Virus record (IMG/VR): IMGVR_UViG_3300050014_000792 | Coordinates: 1-64,000 of that record | From: a virus | Length of the DNA stretch: 64,000 nt | Strand: one strand, 5' to 3' | Part shown: positions 25,298 through 32,744 of the stretch, one piece after another | Layout of the letters: the number at the start of each line of letters is the position of its first letter | Numbering within the stretch: the first letter of the stretch is position 1 | Translations under genes and position numbers: made by a program | The notes under the pieces: generated by a model | The model's input: the letters and a program-made list of their open reading frames with translations, nothing else | Databases searched by the model: none | Told to the model about the DNA's origin: nothing

Positions 25298-25337
25298 AAA
25301 TTTGAGGGTGTGGGGGCTTGTGGTTCACCCCAAATTT
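25298..25337 (+). promoter_or_regulatory. Long hairpin in the leader of the gp55-like sigma gene
   Basis: AAATTTG-A-GGGTG pairs with CACCC-CAAATTT (12 bp with one bulged A) around a 15-base G/T-rich loop, 41 bases upstream of the start. GTTAA-type repeats flank it on both sides. It could regulate the sigma gene, or be a second terminator given the T run 10 bases after the stem. No late-type motif is present here, consistent with earlier expression of a late sigma factor. Confidence 0.4.
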
Positions 25338-25378
25338 AATAAAAATTTTTTAATCTAAACGTTAAATAACTGTTAATT

Positions 25379-25726
25379 ATGGCCATCCACGTTAAAAATA
25401 AAGATCTTAGAGAAGAACTAATCAAATCTAAAGCACAGGATAAACTCACCAAAGAATGTTTGGACATGTTTATTTTAATGGCTAATAAGTTCTCAACGAA
25501 GTTTAAATACGTCTATAATGAGGACCGAGAGGATTGTATTTCGTTTGCAATAATGGACTGTTTCCAATATTGGAGAGGATATAACCCAGAAAAGAGTGCA
25601 AATGCATTCGCTTATGTTACCCAGATAATAAAGAATGGCTTTGCAAAAGGATGGCGTAAACTTTATGGTAACATGCCCAAGAGTAAAAAGATTTCAATTA
25701 GTCAGAATAAAATATATTCAATCTAA
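25379..25726 (+). CDS. 55: Late-transcription sigma factor, T4 gp55-like
   Basis: This 115-residue protein aligns by pattern with T4 gp55. MFILMANKFSTKFKYVYNED corresponds to the gp55 helix around LIAEGLSKRFNF. REDCISFAIMDCFQYWRGYN followed by ANAFAYVTQIIKNGFAKGWR corresponds to the region-2-like GIEASIKGLHNF and [20 protein letters not shown]. gp55 directs host RNA polymerase to the T4 late promoter TATAAATA, a sequence found before many genes in this window. The protein is shorter than the 185 residues of T4 gp55. The next gene starts on the A of its TAA stop. Confidence 0.75.
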   Translation: MAIHVKNKDLREELIKSKAQDKLTKECLDMFILMANKFSTKFKYVYNEDREDCISFAIMDCFQYWRGYNPEKSANAFAYVTQIIKNGFAKGWRKLYGNMPKSKKISISQNKIYSI

Positions 25727-26343
25727 TGGCTAATAATGAAAAGTATAAGATTTGGCATAAACCTCAAAAAGAGGTACTTACTGCTGAAGGGAACTTGAAG
25801 AAAGGGACAACTCGCCAGGGTTATCTTCATGAAAAATATACTTTAAATGCTCCGCAGAAATATATTGGCAATCCAAAATTAATCATCTACCGTAGTGGAT
25901 GGGAATTATCGTTCTGCAAATGGTGCGATTGTTCTCCTTCCATAGTTCGATGGAGTTCCGAACCTATTCGAGTTCCTTATTATGATAGGGTTTCTAAACT
26001 TGACGCCAATAAGAAACTAGGATTGGATCCTAACAACCCAAAGAACTGGATTACTAAATTCTATAATGTAGACTTCTGGGTTGAAGTTAAGAAAGCTGAT
26101 GGAGTTATTGAAAAATGGTTCATCGAAATTAAGCCATCCCATAAATTAGGAAAGCCTAAAATGCTTCCTCCCGATGCACCCCTAAAAGATATAAAAAGAT
26201 ATAATATCCAGGTCAAGGAATATCTTATTAATGAAGCAAAGTTTGCTGCCATGAATGAATGGGCAGTACGTCACAATAGCAAATTCTATATCTTCACCGA
26301 AGACCAAATGAGAAAATTTGGCATAATTGGTGGAAGATTTTAA
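25726..26343 (+). CDS. 4: Head completion nuclease-fold protein, T4 gp4-like
   Basis: This 205-residue protein matches T4 gp4. It has NPKLIIYRSGWELSFCKWCD (compare NITFRSSWELRCFEYFDNNP), VRWSSEPIRVPYYD (compare VLEWSSEEIVIPY) and FYNVDFWVEVKKADG. These are followed by EKWFIEIKPSHKLGKPK (compare YLIEVKPYAQTQKPK) and a C-terminal KFAAMNEWAVRHNSKFYIFT with TED. gp4 (gp50) acts after DNA packaging to make heads competent for tail joining. The D...E-x-K arrangement suggests a restriction-endonuclease-like fold, as in T4. It overlaps the gp55 stop by one base. Confidence 0.9.
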   Translation: MANNEKYKIWHKPQKEVLTAEGNLKKGTTRQGYLHEKYTLNAPQKYIGNPKLIIYRSGWELSFCKWCDCSPSIVRWSSEPIRVPYYDRVSKLDANKKLGLDPNNPKNWITKFYNVDFWVEVKKADGVIEKWFIEIKPSHKLGKPKMLPPDAPLKDIKRYNIQVKEYLINEAKFAAMNEWAVRHNSKFYIFTEDQMRKFGIIGGRF

Positions 26344-26353
26344 ACTCAATATC

Positions 26354-26728
26354 ATGGAAAAAATAAATTCGTATCAAACAGTTATCGAATTAGATAACAC
26401 CCAGATTGTTAAGTATAATAAGAACTGGGTTCCTTCTGCTGAAGATGGCTCAAATACTTTTAGAGAATTCAATCATCGTTTTAAAATTGAAGAGTGTTTT
26501 CGTTATGAAACATTCACTAAAAGATTTCAGATTCGATTTGTTCAGCATCCAAATGTTCCAAAGGATTCGGTAAGAGTATTTACACACGGATTCTGGAAAC
26601 CTTGGGTATTTTGGAAGTGGACAAGAATCCCATTTATGGGTAATCAGTTAGCTCCCAAAGAACTTTTCTCTAGCGAGACAGTATTAAGTATAGCAAATGT
26701 TGAAAAGATATATGGATTAAAACTCTAG
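26354..26728 (+). CDS. Hypothetical protein next to gp4
   Basis: This 124-residue protein takes ATG 26354 as its start; an upstream TTG frame overlaps gp4. It is rich in aromatic residues (HGFWKPWVFWKWTRIPFMGN) and looks beta-structured. In T4 the neighbours of gene 4 are genes 2, 53 and 5. This protein does not visibly match any of them, but a small neck or baseplate role would fit the position. Confidence 0.55.
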   Translation: MEKINSYQTVIELDNTQIVKYNKNWVPSAEDGSNTFREFNHRFKIEECFRYETFTKRFQIRFVQHPNVPKDSVRVFTHGFWKPWVFWKWTRIPFMGNQLAPKELFSSETVLSIANVEKIYGLKL

Positions 26729-27310
26729 ATGGAAAAAGAGTTCAATTATGTTTATTTGACGACAAATTTAATCAATGGCAAAAAATATGTCGGAGATCAC
26801 TCAACCAATAATTTGGATGATCATTATATTGGTAGTGGACGCCCTTATTTTAATAATGCTAAAAAGAAATACGGAAAGGAGAATTTCAAAAAGGAAATTC
26901 TAAAGTTTTTTCCATCTAAACAATCTTCCTTTGATGCTCAAGAAAAATATATTAAAGAGCATAATACATTAAAACCAAATGGATATAATTTAAGTCCAAA
27001 AGGAGGGGTTGGAGTTGTTGAATGTTTTTCTGAAGAAAGTAAAGAAAAAATTAAAAATAGTTTATTGGGTATAAAAAGATCCGAAATAACTAAACAAAAA
27101 ATGAGTAAGCCCAAACATACCGCTGAAAGTAAAAAAGCAATTTGGGACACAAGGAGAAATAATGGAAATGGGGATTTTTCGGAAGAGCATAAAAAGAATA
27201 TGCAGGAAGCCGCCAAAAATAGGCCTCCGATGTCTGAACAAACTAAGCGAAATATGAGCAAATCTAGAATGGGAAATAATAATCGAACAAAAAATTTAGT
27301 AAAATGTTAG
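26729..27310 (+). CDS. GIY-YIG homing endonuclease with NUMOD3 repeats
   Basis: The 193-residue nuclease has signature YVYLTTN...KKYVGD, DHYIGSG, the segment YFNNAKKKYGKENFKKEILK, the catalytic-region EKYIKEH and KPNGYNLSPKGG. The C-terminal half has NUMOD3-like helices (SEESKEKIKNSLLGIKRSE). It starts directly after the previous stop, with no late-type motif, and its end overlaps the next gene by 7 bases. It is a close paralogue of the minus-strand gene at 43314-43964, sharing the EKYI and TLKPNGYNL segments. Confidence 0.88.
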   Translation: MEKEFNYVYLTTNLINGKKYVGDHSTNNLDDHYIGSGRPYFNNAKKKYGKENFKKEILKFFPSKQSSFDAQEKYIKEHNTLKPNGYNLSPKGGVGVVECFSEESKEKIKNSLLGIKRSEITKQKMSKPKHTAESKKAIWDTRRNNGNGDFSEEHKKNMQEAAKNRPPMSEQTKRNMSKSRMGNNNRTKNLVKC

Positions 27311-28008
27311 CTCCTGCCGATGAATATAAGATTATGCAAAGGGTCAATGGAATCTCTGACCAGGCATACTCAATCTTATTCGAAAAATATATTGTCCAAA
27401 ATCTAAAAGGGGATGCTAAACTCACTGAAATCGATTCAACGGATCAGGAAAGTGTTATTGGTTCTAAGAATGGCGGGTATCCTATTCCCGGATTTGTTTA
27501 TACTTTCATTTACCAAGGCCCAAATGTTCTAATTGAATTACAAAAAGGAAACAAGGAATATACAGACTTTGTTCCCTTAACTTTTTGTATGAATCAGGAC
27601 AGAGGAACATTTTCCGGTATCAATCTAAATTTACTTCCTCCAGATGTTCGTCTTAAATTTTTGGATTCATTCTTTCTTACTTTTAAAGACTTTTTTGACA
27701 AGGTAGAAAATCTTACAGAGAATAATAAGGAAGCCATAAATAAACGATTTGTAGATTACATGAAGAGCGGCGGGGGTCAGACAATGATCAAATTATTCAA
27801 TAGTAAGAATGCCGCCAATTTTAATTTCGCTTATAGAAAATATTCTTTCCCAAAAGTAACCAAATTCAGAATGGTGGAATATTCAGAATGGAAATTTATA
27901 CCATTTTATGAACCTAAAAATGCATTCCGAAAGATGAATCAGGCTCAATTATATAAGATTTATGACCTGGGTTCAAAAGGAATCGTATCAATAGGAGACA
28001 AAACTTAA
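27304..28008 (+). CDS. Virion or packaging protein with GINLNLLPPDVR motif
   Basis: This is a 234-residue protein. A central beta-rich part (VYTFIYQGPNVLIELQKGNK to PLTFCMNQDRGTFSGINLN) is followed by LLPPDVRLKFLDSF. That GxNLxxLPPxxR pattern recurs in uncharacterised T4-like phage proteins encoded among head and neck genes. The C-terminus is helical. The position between gp4 and portal suggests a head-neck or DNA-end role, but I cannot assign a T4 equivalent. The GIY-YIG gene overlaps its start by 7 bases. Confidence 0.55.
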   Translation: MLAPADEYKIMQRVNGISDQAYSILFEKYIVQNLKGDAKLTEIDSTDQESVIGSKNGGYPIPGFVYTFIYQGPNVLIELQKGNKEYTDFVPLTFCMNQDRGTFSGINLNLLPPDVRLKFLDSFFLTFKDFFDKVENLTENNKEAINKRFVDYMKSGGGQTMIKLFNSKNAANFNFAYRKYSFPKVTKFRMVEYSEWKFIPFYEPKNAFRKMNQAQLYKIYDLGSKGIVSIGDKT

Positions 28009-28034
28009 ATAAGCAATTAAGTGGGATAAATTCC

Positions 28035-28050
28035 GAATATATAAATAAAA
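28035..28050 (+). promoter_or_regulatory. Late-promoter-like motif, left copy flanking a GIY-YIG gene
   Basis: GAATATATAAATAAAA is identical over 16 bases to the copy at 28846-28861 on the other side of the gene. It ends 7 bases before the ATG. Confidence 0.6.
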
Positions 28051-28057
28051 GGGATTT

Positions 28058-28855
28058 ATGGGAAATATTCACTATGTTTATTTAACAACTAATATCGTCA
28101 ATGGAAAACAATATGTCGGAGCTCATACTACCAATAATATAGACGATGGATATTTAGGCAGTGGTAATTTAATTAGAAGATCCATAAAGAAATATGGTAA
28201 GGAATCTTTTAAAAAGGAAATATTACAGAAATGCGAAACCTTACATGAAGCTAGAAAACTCGAAGAACCCAATATAATAAAATATAAAACACTTATTCCG
28301 ATTGGGTATAACATTCATCCAAATGGGGGAAATGGAGAAATACCAGGAAGAAGGACAAAAGCATCCATCGATAAATTTCGAGAATCATTCAGTAAAGTTC
28401 CTCGAACAGCAGAATGGAAAACGAACATTAGTAAAGGATTAAGTGGAAGGAAATTTACAAATGAGCATTGTCAAAATATAAGCAAATCTCATATTGGGCA
28501 GAATTGTTGGTGTAAAGGGAAAACCGGAATATTTTCTAAAGAGACCATTGAAAAAATGAGTAAACGTGCTAGTGAAAGAGTTGGAGAAGAAAATCCAATG
28601 TTTCAAAAAACTGTTTTTGAGATATGGGAAGAAAAATTTGGTAAAGAAGAAGCTGATAAAAAACTTTCATTAATGAAAGATAAAATGAGCAAAACTCGAG
28701 TCGGCAAAAAAGCTAGCGAAACCACATGCAAAAATATCAGCAAAGGCAGAATGGGTCAAATATATGACAAAAAAGAATGTCCCCATTGTCATAAAATGAT
28801 GGATCCTGGGAATTATAATAGATGGCATGGGGATAAATGTAAAGAGAATATATAA
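28058..28855 (+). CDS. GIY-YIG homing endonuclease with NUMOD3 repeats and zinc knuckle
   Basis: This 265-residue protein carries YVYLTTN...KQYVGA, GYLGSG, SIKKYGKESFKKEILQ, the catalytic-region EEPNIIKYKT and IGYNIHPNGGNG. NUMOD3-like helices follow in the middle, ending TCKNISKGRMG. The end is ECPHCHKMMDPGNYNRWHGD then KC, a C-x2-C...H-x3-C zinc knuckle shared with the genes at 43314 and 57851. The TAA stop lies inside the next gene's late-type motif, so the reading frame ends in the portal promoter region. Confidence 0.88.
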   Translation: MGNIHYVYLTTNIVNGKQYVGAHTTNNIDDGYLGSGNLIRRSIKKYGKESFKKEILQKCETLHEARKLEEPNIIKYKTLIPIGYNIHPNGGNGEIPGRRTKASIDKFRESFSKVPRTAEWKTNISKGLSGRKFTNEHCQNISKSHIGQNCWCKGKTGIFSKETIEKMSKRASERVGEENPMFQKTVFEIWEEKFGKEEADKKLSLMKDKMSKTRVGKKASETTCKNISKGRMGQIYDKKECPHCHKMMDPGNYNRWHGDKCKENI

Positions 28856-28861
28856 ATAAAA
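28846..28861 (+). promoter_or_regulatory. Late-promoter-like motif before the portal gene
   Basis: GAATATATAAATAAAA contains the stop codon of the GIY-YIG gene and ends 10 bases before the portal ATG. It is an exact repeat of 28035-28050. Confidence 0.6.
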
Positions 28862-28871
28862 GAAAACAACT

Positions 28872-30698
28872 ATGGCTGGATTCACAATGAAAAATGTGGA
28901 CGGCAGACGAATGGGTCTTGTCGGACAACTTCAGAGAAATATACGCAATTTGAGTTCCCTGGGCATGAAATGGGACGAAAAAGTTATAAAACAGTCTAAG
29001 TCCGTTGGTATAGCTGAAGCTCAGTTAGATTCCATGTATGGACTCTACTACCAGGGAAACTATGCTGGCACTGACTATGGTCAAAAAGAATTTATCGCAT
29101 TCTATGATAAGGAATATCCTACACGTAGAGACTTCCTTCGTAAGTTTGCAATGAATGGTGAAATAGAAAACGTTATTGAAATTATTGCAGACGAAACGAT
29201 CATCTATGACGATCAGAACTATTTTGCTTACCCAGCAACAAAGAACCTTAAATCTGTCTTAAAACAAGATAAAGCAAAAGAAATTGTAGAAGATTTAAAT
29301 GAATGCTTCAGAAAAATCTATTTTGCTTTCAAATTCAATCAGGGTCACGATGGCTGGCATTATTTAAAGAAATTCCTTATTGATGGATTCCTCGCATTTG
29401 AAATCATTTATGATGGTGAAGGCGAAGAGAATGCTAAGAACATTATTGCTCTAAAGGAACTTGACCCAATATCACTTGAACCAGAAGTTCGTATTAATAA
29501 TGATGGCGAGGAATATCGTGTTTGGATTCAGTATCGTGGTGATGCAAGAAAACAAAGAGAATTAGTTGACTCTAACCTTATTTACATATCCTGGGCACGA
29601 GGTAACTTTATTGGAAGACTTTCATACGTTGAGAGATTAGTTCGTTCATTTAACATGATGAGAACACTTGAAAACTCACGTATTATTTGGAACGTTTGGA
29701 ACGCTCAGATGAGGGTTAAAATCTTAGTTCCGATTGGATCCCAATCAGATGCTAAAGCTCGTACAAGACTATCAGAATTACGTGGTATGTACAAGGAAGA
29801 GTTAAACATCTCGGATGAATCCGGAGAAGTAACCTACAATGGTTCCGCTCAGTTCAATTTCGCCAAGACATTCGTTATTCCTACCCGTGATGGAGCTCAG
29901 ACAGAAATCGATGGATTCCAACCACAAGGATACGACTTATCTAATACAGAATCTCTTAAATATTTCTGGCAGAGATTCATTATCGAAACCAAAGTACCTA
30001 GTTCCCGATTTAATAATTCCGCTGAATCTTCAGAAGGCGGTAATGGCGGAAGTTGGGGTGATGGCGGTGAAGGTGTTGCTAGAGAGGAAATGAGATTTTC
30101 TAATTTCATTATTAGAATTCGTTCTACTTTCCAGGAAATCCTTCTTAAACCTCTTTGGATTCAATTCCTTTTAAAACATCCAGAATTTAAAGAAGACAGA
30201 GTACTTCAGGGATCTGTTGGTCTTGATTTCATTGAAGAAAACTTATTCAAGAAAATGAAAGAAAGATCTCTTGCAGAAAAGGGATCCGCTACAATTACAA
30301 GTATTGCTGGAATTAAAGAACCTACTGTTAATCCAGATGGAACTCCAGGAGAAAAGAACTATTTTGACCCTAAATTTTTGGTTGAGAAGTTCATGGAATT
30401 TACAGAAGCAGATATTAAGCTCAACGCTAAATATAAGAAAGAAAGAGAAGAAGAAGTTCGTAAACTTGCTCAAGCTTATGCACGTCTCAACGCAGCAACA
30501 GGTCAACAGCCTGGTGGTGAAGGTGGCGGTGGAGAACTTGGCGGCGGAGGTGGTTTCGGCGGTGAAGGTGGCGGCGGCTTAGGCGGCGGTGGAGAACTTG
30601 GTGGGGGACTTGGAGACTTAGGCGGTGGTGGAGAACTTGGTGGTGAAGGCGGAGCAGAAGAACCAGCAGCAGGGGGTGAAGAAGAATTAGGAGTATAA
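28872..30698 (+). CDS. 20: Portal protein, T4 gp20-like
   Basis: This 608-residue protein forms the dodecameric DNA entry gate at one capsid vertex. T4-type portal features are visible. IENVIEIIADETIIYDDQNY is near residue 96, and HYLKKFLIDGFLAFEIIYDG (about 162-181) is the strand-helix region. ELDPISLEPEVRI follows near residue 200, then SNLIYISWARGN and LSYVERLVRSFNMMRTLENS. The segment IIETKVPSSRFN is near residue 373. The last 70 residues are a Gly-rich low-complexity tail (GGGGELGGGG-type repeats) that T4 gp20 lacks. It has a late-type promoter at 28846 and is preceded by an inserted endonuclease gene. Confidence 0.93.
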   Translation: MAGFTMKNVDGRRMGLVGQLQRNIRNLSSLGMKWDEKVIKQSKSVGIAEAQLDSMYGLYYQGNYAGTDYGQKEFIAFYDKEYPTRRDFLRKFAMNGEIENVIEIIADETIIYDDQNYFAYPATKNLKSVLKQDKAKEIVEDLNECFRKIYFAFKFNQGHDGWHYLKKFLIDGFLAFEIIYDGEGEENAKNIIALKELDPISLEPEVRINNDGEEYRVWIQYRGDARKQRELVDSNLIYISWARGNFIGRLSYVERLVRSFNMMRTLENSRIIWNVWNAQMRVKILVPIGSQSDAKARTRLSELRGMYKEELNISDESGEVTYNGSAQFNFAKTFVIPTRDGAQTEIDGFQPQGYDLSNTESLKYFWQRFIIETKVPSSRFNNSAESSEGGNGGSWGDGGEGVAREEMRFSNFIIRIRSTFQEILLKPLWIQFLLKHPEFKEDRVLQGSVGLDFIEENLFKKMKERSLAEKGSATITSIAGIKEPTVNPDGTPGEKNYFDPKFLVEKFMEFTEADIKLNAKYKKEREEEVRKLAQAYARLNAATGQQPGGEGGGGELGGGGGFGGEGGGGLGGGGELGGGLGDLGGGGELGGEGGAEEPAAGGEEELGV

Positions 30699-30702
30699 CA
30701 AT

Positions 30703-30978
30703 ATGAAATTAGTGAAAGAAAGTTTAGAAGGAAACGGTTTTGGATATTATACCATGGCCAATGGTTTGGATATGCTTCAAACTATTATTCCCGAATTAAG
30801 AAAGAATAAAATTCATTTTAAATTTGATGCTTATTCTAATTTTATGGTTATACAAGCCGATGACGAAGAACAAGCTGAATTAATCGGACAAATAATTGAA
30901 GAGATTGGAGAAGGGGATAGATGGGACGGAGAACCTCTTACAGATGATGGAATATTAGTTACACAAGAGATACTTTAA
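30703..30978 (+). CDS. Small acidic protein with MKLVKESL N-terminus
   Basis: This 91-residue protein starts 4 bases after the portal stop. The N-terminus MKLVKESLEGN is of the type seen at 8182 and recalls T4 head-targeting sequences (MKTYQEFI...). The rest looks like a small alpha/beta domain (IHFKFDAYSNFMVIQADDEE). Its placement after the portal matches where T4 keeps its small prohead core genes 67 and 68. No sequence homology to those is evident. Confidence 0.6.
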   Translation: MKLVKESLEGNGFGYYTMANGLDMLQTIIPELRKNKIHFKFDAYSNFMVIQADDEEQAELIGQIIEEIGEGDRWDGEPLTDDGILVTQEIL

Positions 30979-30993
30979 TTAAAAATCAATACT

Positions 30994-31107
30994 ATGGAAC
31001 TTTTAAAACAGTTGGGAGAAGTTGCACAGCAAATATGGCCAATATTATTGATCATAGGTGCTATTATCGTTACCCTGGCATTACCAGAGAAAAAATTAAA
31101 TAAATAA
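30994..31107 (+). CDS. Tiny membrane protein (37 aa)
   Basis: This 37-residue frame has a single hydrophobic helix (IWPILLIIGAIIVTLAL) framed by a polar N-terminus and a basic KKLNK end. The ATG follows the previous stop by 15 bases, and the next membrane gene starts 5 bases later. That makes it a believable member of a small membrane-protein pair. Confidence 0.5.
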   Translation: MELLKQLGEVAQQIWPILLIIGAIIVTLALPEKKLNK

Positions 31108-31112
31108 AAATT

Positions 31113-31367
31113 ATGTGGAAAAAATTGATTGAAAAAATTAAGGCATGGGCTGTAAAAACTGCTCTACCTTGGCTCAAAAAGAGTTGGATGCAGATTGTGA
31201 ATATACTTGTTGTATTCATTGGTTATAATGCTTTGGATGCAAAGCCATTTGTTCAGACTATCGTAGGTCTTTGGTTATTTTGTCTTCTAGTTTACTACAT
31301 TTTTTGGAAACTATTTGGTTTGGAAAAACTATTCCCTCAAAAAACCATAACCCCTCCGATTGCCTAA
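31113..31367 (+). CDS. Small membrane protein (84 aa)
   Basis: A basic amphipathic N-terminus (MWKKLIEKIKAWAVK) precedes two hydrophobic helices (QIVNILVVFIGYNAL and FVQTIVGLWLFCLLVYYIFW). Holin-like topology is possible. It ends 18 bases before a terminator, so the 30994 and 31113 pair closes the portal transcription unit. Confidence 0.55.
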   Translation: MWKKLIEKIKAWAVKTALPWLKKSWMQIVNILVVFIGYNALDAKPFVQTIVGLWLFCLLVYYIFWKLFGLEKLFPQKTITPPIA

Positions 31368-31385
31368 ATTAAAAAATACCTTGAA

Positions 31386-31424
31386 AAAAATTCCTGAATA
31401 GATATTCTATATCAGGAATTTTTT
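31386..31424 (+). terminator. Rho-independent terminator
   Basis: The 12-bp stem AAAAATTCCTGA/TCAGGAATTTTT has an inner TAGA/TCTA helix in its loop and ends in T. It is symmetric enough to work in both directions. Confidence 0.85.
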
Positions 31425-31436
31425 GTATATTTGCGG

Positions 31437-32279
31437 ATGAAAGCACTTTTAATTAGAGAAGCGATACAACAACATTTTGAACGTGGAGGAAAACCTTTAC
31501 GTAGAATGGATGTTGGTATGCGTGGCTTTGATGATCTTAAAAGGGGTGATGTTCTTAGGTGTATTAAAGAAGCTTGGGTAAGTGAAAAAGAAGACCTAAT
31601 TTTTTATACTCCCGAAAATAGGAGCTTTGGGTATTATTGGAGAGTTGGAGATTTTGGAATACTCAAGAGAGATGCGATTCTTCAAGATAACAAATTGTCT
31701 ATTGAATTAATAGGAATGGAAAATTTGGATAAAGATATTGAAGAAACAGCAGAAAAGATTCAAAAAAATCCCGATTTTGGAAAAATATTTGCTACAGTAA
31801 CTGGAATAAAAAGTCCTAGTGTATGGATGGAATTTTTTAAAGTAGTTAGTCCTAAAAATTTGAGAGAATCATTAGCTTTTGATCGCGGTGGAAGTCCACT
31901 TAAGAAATTGGACATCGGTATTACTACTTGGGAGAAATTAAAACCCGGAGATATAATAAGAAATATAAAAAGAGTTTATAGAGCTTCCTCAACAGATCAG
32001 AGATTATATTTTTCAGATAATGAAGATATGACCGATGATGACAATCCAGGAAGATATTTTATAGTTAAAGAATCCTCAAAAATAGATGACGATTGGTCCA
32101 TTACTTTGTATCAAAGCGGCTCTGTATTTAGACGTGCCTGGAATATTTCAAATGAAGTAAAAGAAGGAATTCTCCCAAATATAAGAACTTGTTGGTCTGT
32201 TAAACCTATTGAAGCATGGAATGAATGGTTTAAGATCATTCAGCCAAGTGAATATGATGAAGAATATGAAACTACATAA
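31437..32279 (+). CDS. Protein made of two FERGGxP-header domains in tandem
   Basis: This 280-residue protein takes ATG 31437 as its start; a TTG 6 bases upstream is unlikely. It contains the same domain twice. Copy one begins IREAIQQHFERGGKPLRRMD then VGMRGFDDLKRGDVLRCIKE. Copy two, from about residue 142, begins LRESLAFDRGGSPLKKLDIG and continues TTWEKLKPGDIIRNIKRVY. Each copy runs about 140 residues and ends W-M/N-E-F/W-F-K-V/I-V/I-x-P. The hLKxGDhhR segment looks like a small beta-barrel start. An internal gene duplication is clear; the function is unknown. TATATTTG just before the ATG resembles a Bacteroidota -7 box but would give almost no leader. Confidence 0.7.
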   Translation: MKALLIREAIQQHFERGGKPLRRMDVGMRGFDDLKRGDVLRCIKEAWVSEKEDLIFYTPENRSFGYYWRVGDFGILKRDAILQDNKLSIELIGMENLDKDIEETAEKIQKNPDFGKIFATVTGIKSPSVWMEFFKVVSPKNLRESLAFDRGGSPLKKLDIGITTWEKLKPGDIIRNIKRVYRASSTDQRLYFSDNEDMTDDDNPGRYFIVKESSKIDDDWSITLYQSGSVFRRAWNISNEVKEGILPNIRTCWSVKPIEAWNEWFKIIQPSEYDEEYETT

Positions 32280-32281
32280 GC

Positions 32282-32686
32282 ATGAAAGCTGAATTTGTAA
32301 ACGAAAAAATATTTAAACAACATCAGGAACCCTATAAAGCTCTAGATATTGGCTTAAAAACCATGGCTAGTGTTAAGTCTGGGGATATAATTAAGTCTAA
32401 AATAGATTTTAGTGTTAAAAAGATTAATGGAGAAATAGGACCCGATTATGTTCTTGGAGATCATTATCCAGCAGATACTTACTTCTGGGCTTATAATGTT
32501 ATTATGTCGAATCCTATAGGAATGCATTTAGAAAGAGCGGGGAGTTTAGAACATGCAAAAGAGCTGCAAAATGGAACAGCTATTGTTCAATTGAGTAATG
32601 GAAAATCACCTTCTAATTTTCATACTTGGGGAACTTTAGATAAATGGGAATGGTATTTTGAACCACTGCAAAGAAGCCAGTATTAA
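32282..32686 (+). CDS. Single-domain relative of the tandem header protein
   Basis: This 134-residue protein begins MKAEFVNEKIFKQHQEPYKA then LDIGLKTMASVKSGDIIKSK. That is the same header-plus-beta architecture as each half of the preceding protein. It also ends with a W-E-W-Y-F-E-P segment in the corresponding place. It follows that gene after 2 bases, so the three domain copies lie side by side. The function is unknown. Confidence 0.65.
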   Translation: MKAEFVNEKIFKQHQEPYKALDIGLKTMASVKSGDIIKSKIDFSVKKINGEIGPDYVLGDHYPADTYFWAYNVIMSNPIGMHLERAGSLEHAKELQNGTAIVQLSNGKSPSNFHTWGTLDKWEWYFEPLQRSQY

Positions 32687-32695
32687 AACTTTAAC

Positions 32696-32722
32696 GGTAG
32701 AGTTCGAAACTTACCAGCTCCA
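32696..32722 (+). pseudogene. ssrA: Damaged tmRNA T-arm and acceptor end (relic)
   Basis: GGTA-g-AG-TTCGAAA-CTTACC forms a T-arm with the canonical TTCGAAA loop but a single extra G in the 5' stem strand. It is followed directly by CAGCTCC-A, the same acceptor 3' strand as in the intact tmRNA at 33532-33539. No upstream sequence matches the P2 partner of the tmRNA. I read it as a displaced or decayed copy of the tmRNA 3' end, lying on the far side of the endonuclease gene. Confidence 0.5.
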
Positions 32723-32725
32723 TAC

Positions 32726-32741
32726 GGATATATAGAATAAA
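32726..32741 (+). promoter_or_regulatory. Late-promoter-like motif
   Basis: GGATATATAGAATAAA ends 3 bases before the endonuclease ATG. It is identical over 16 bases to the motif before the GIY-YIG gene at 39489, which suggests the leader moves with endonuclease genes. Confidence 0.55.
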
Positions 32742-32744
32742 ACT

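Noticed and set aside
31426-31433. TATATTTG as a Bacteroidota -7 promoter box
   Set aside because: It is only 3 bases from the ATG, would start transcription inside the gene, and no -33 TTG at the right distance was convincing.
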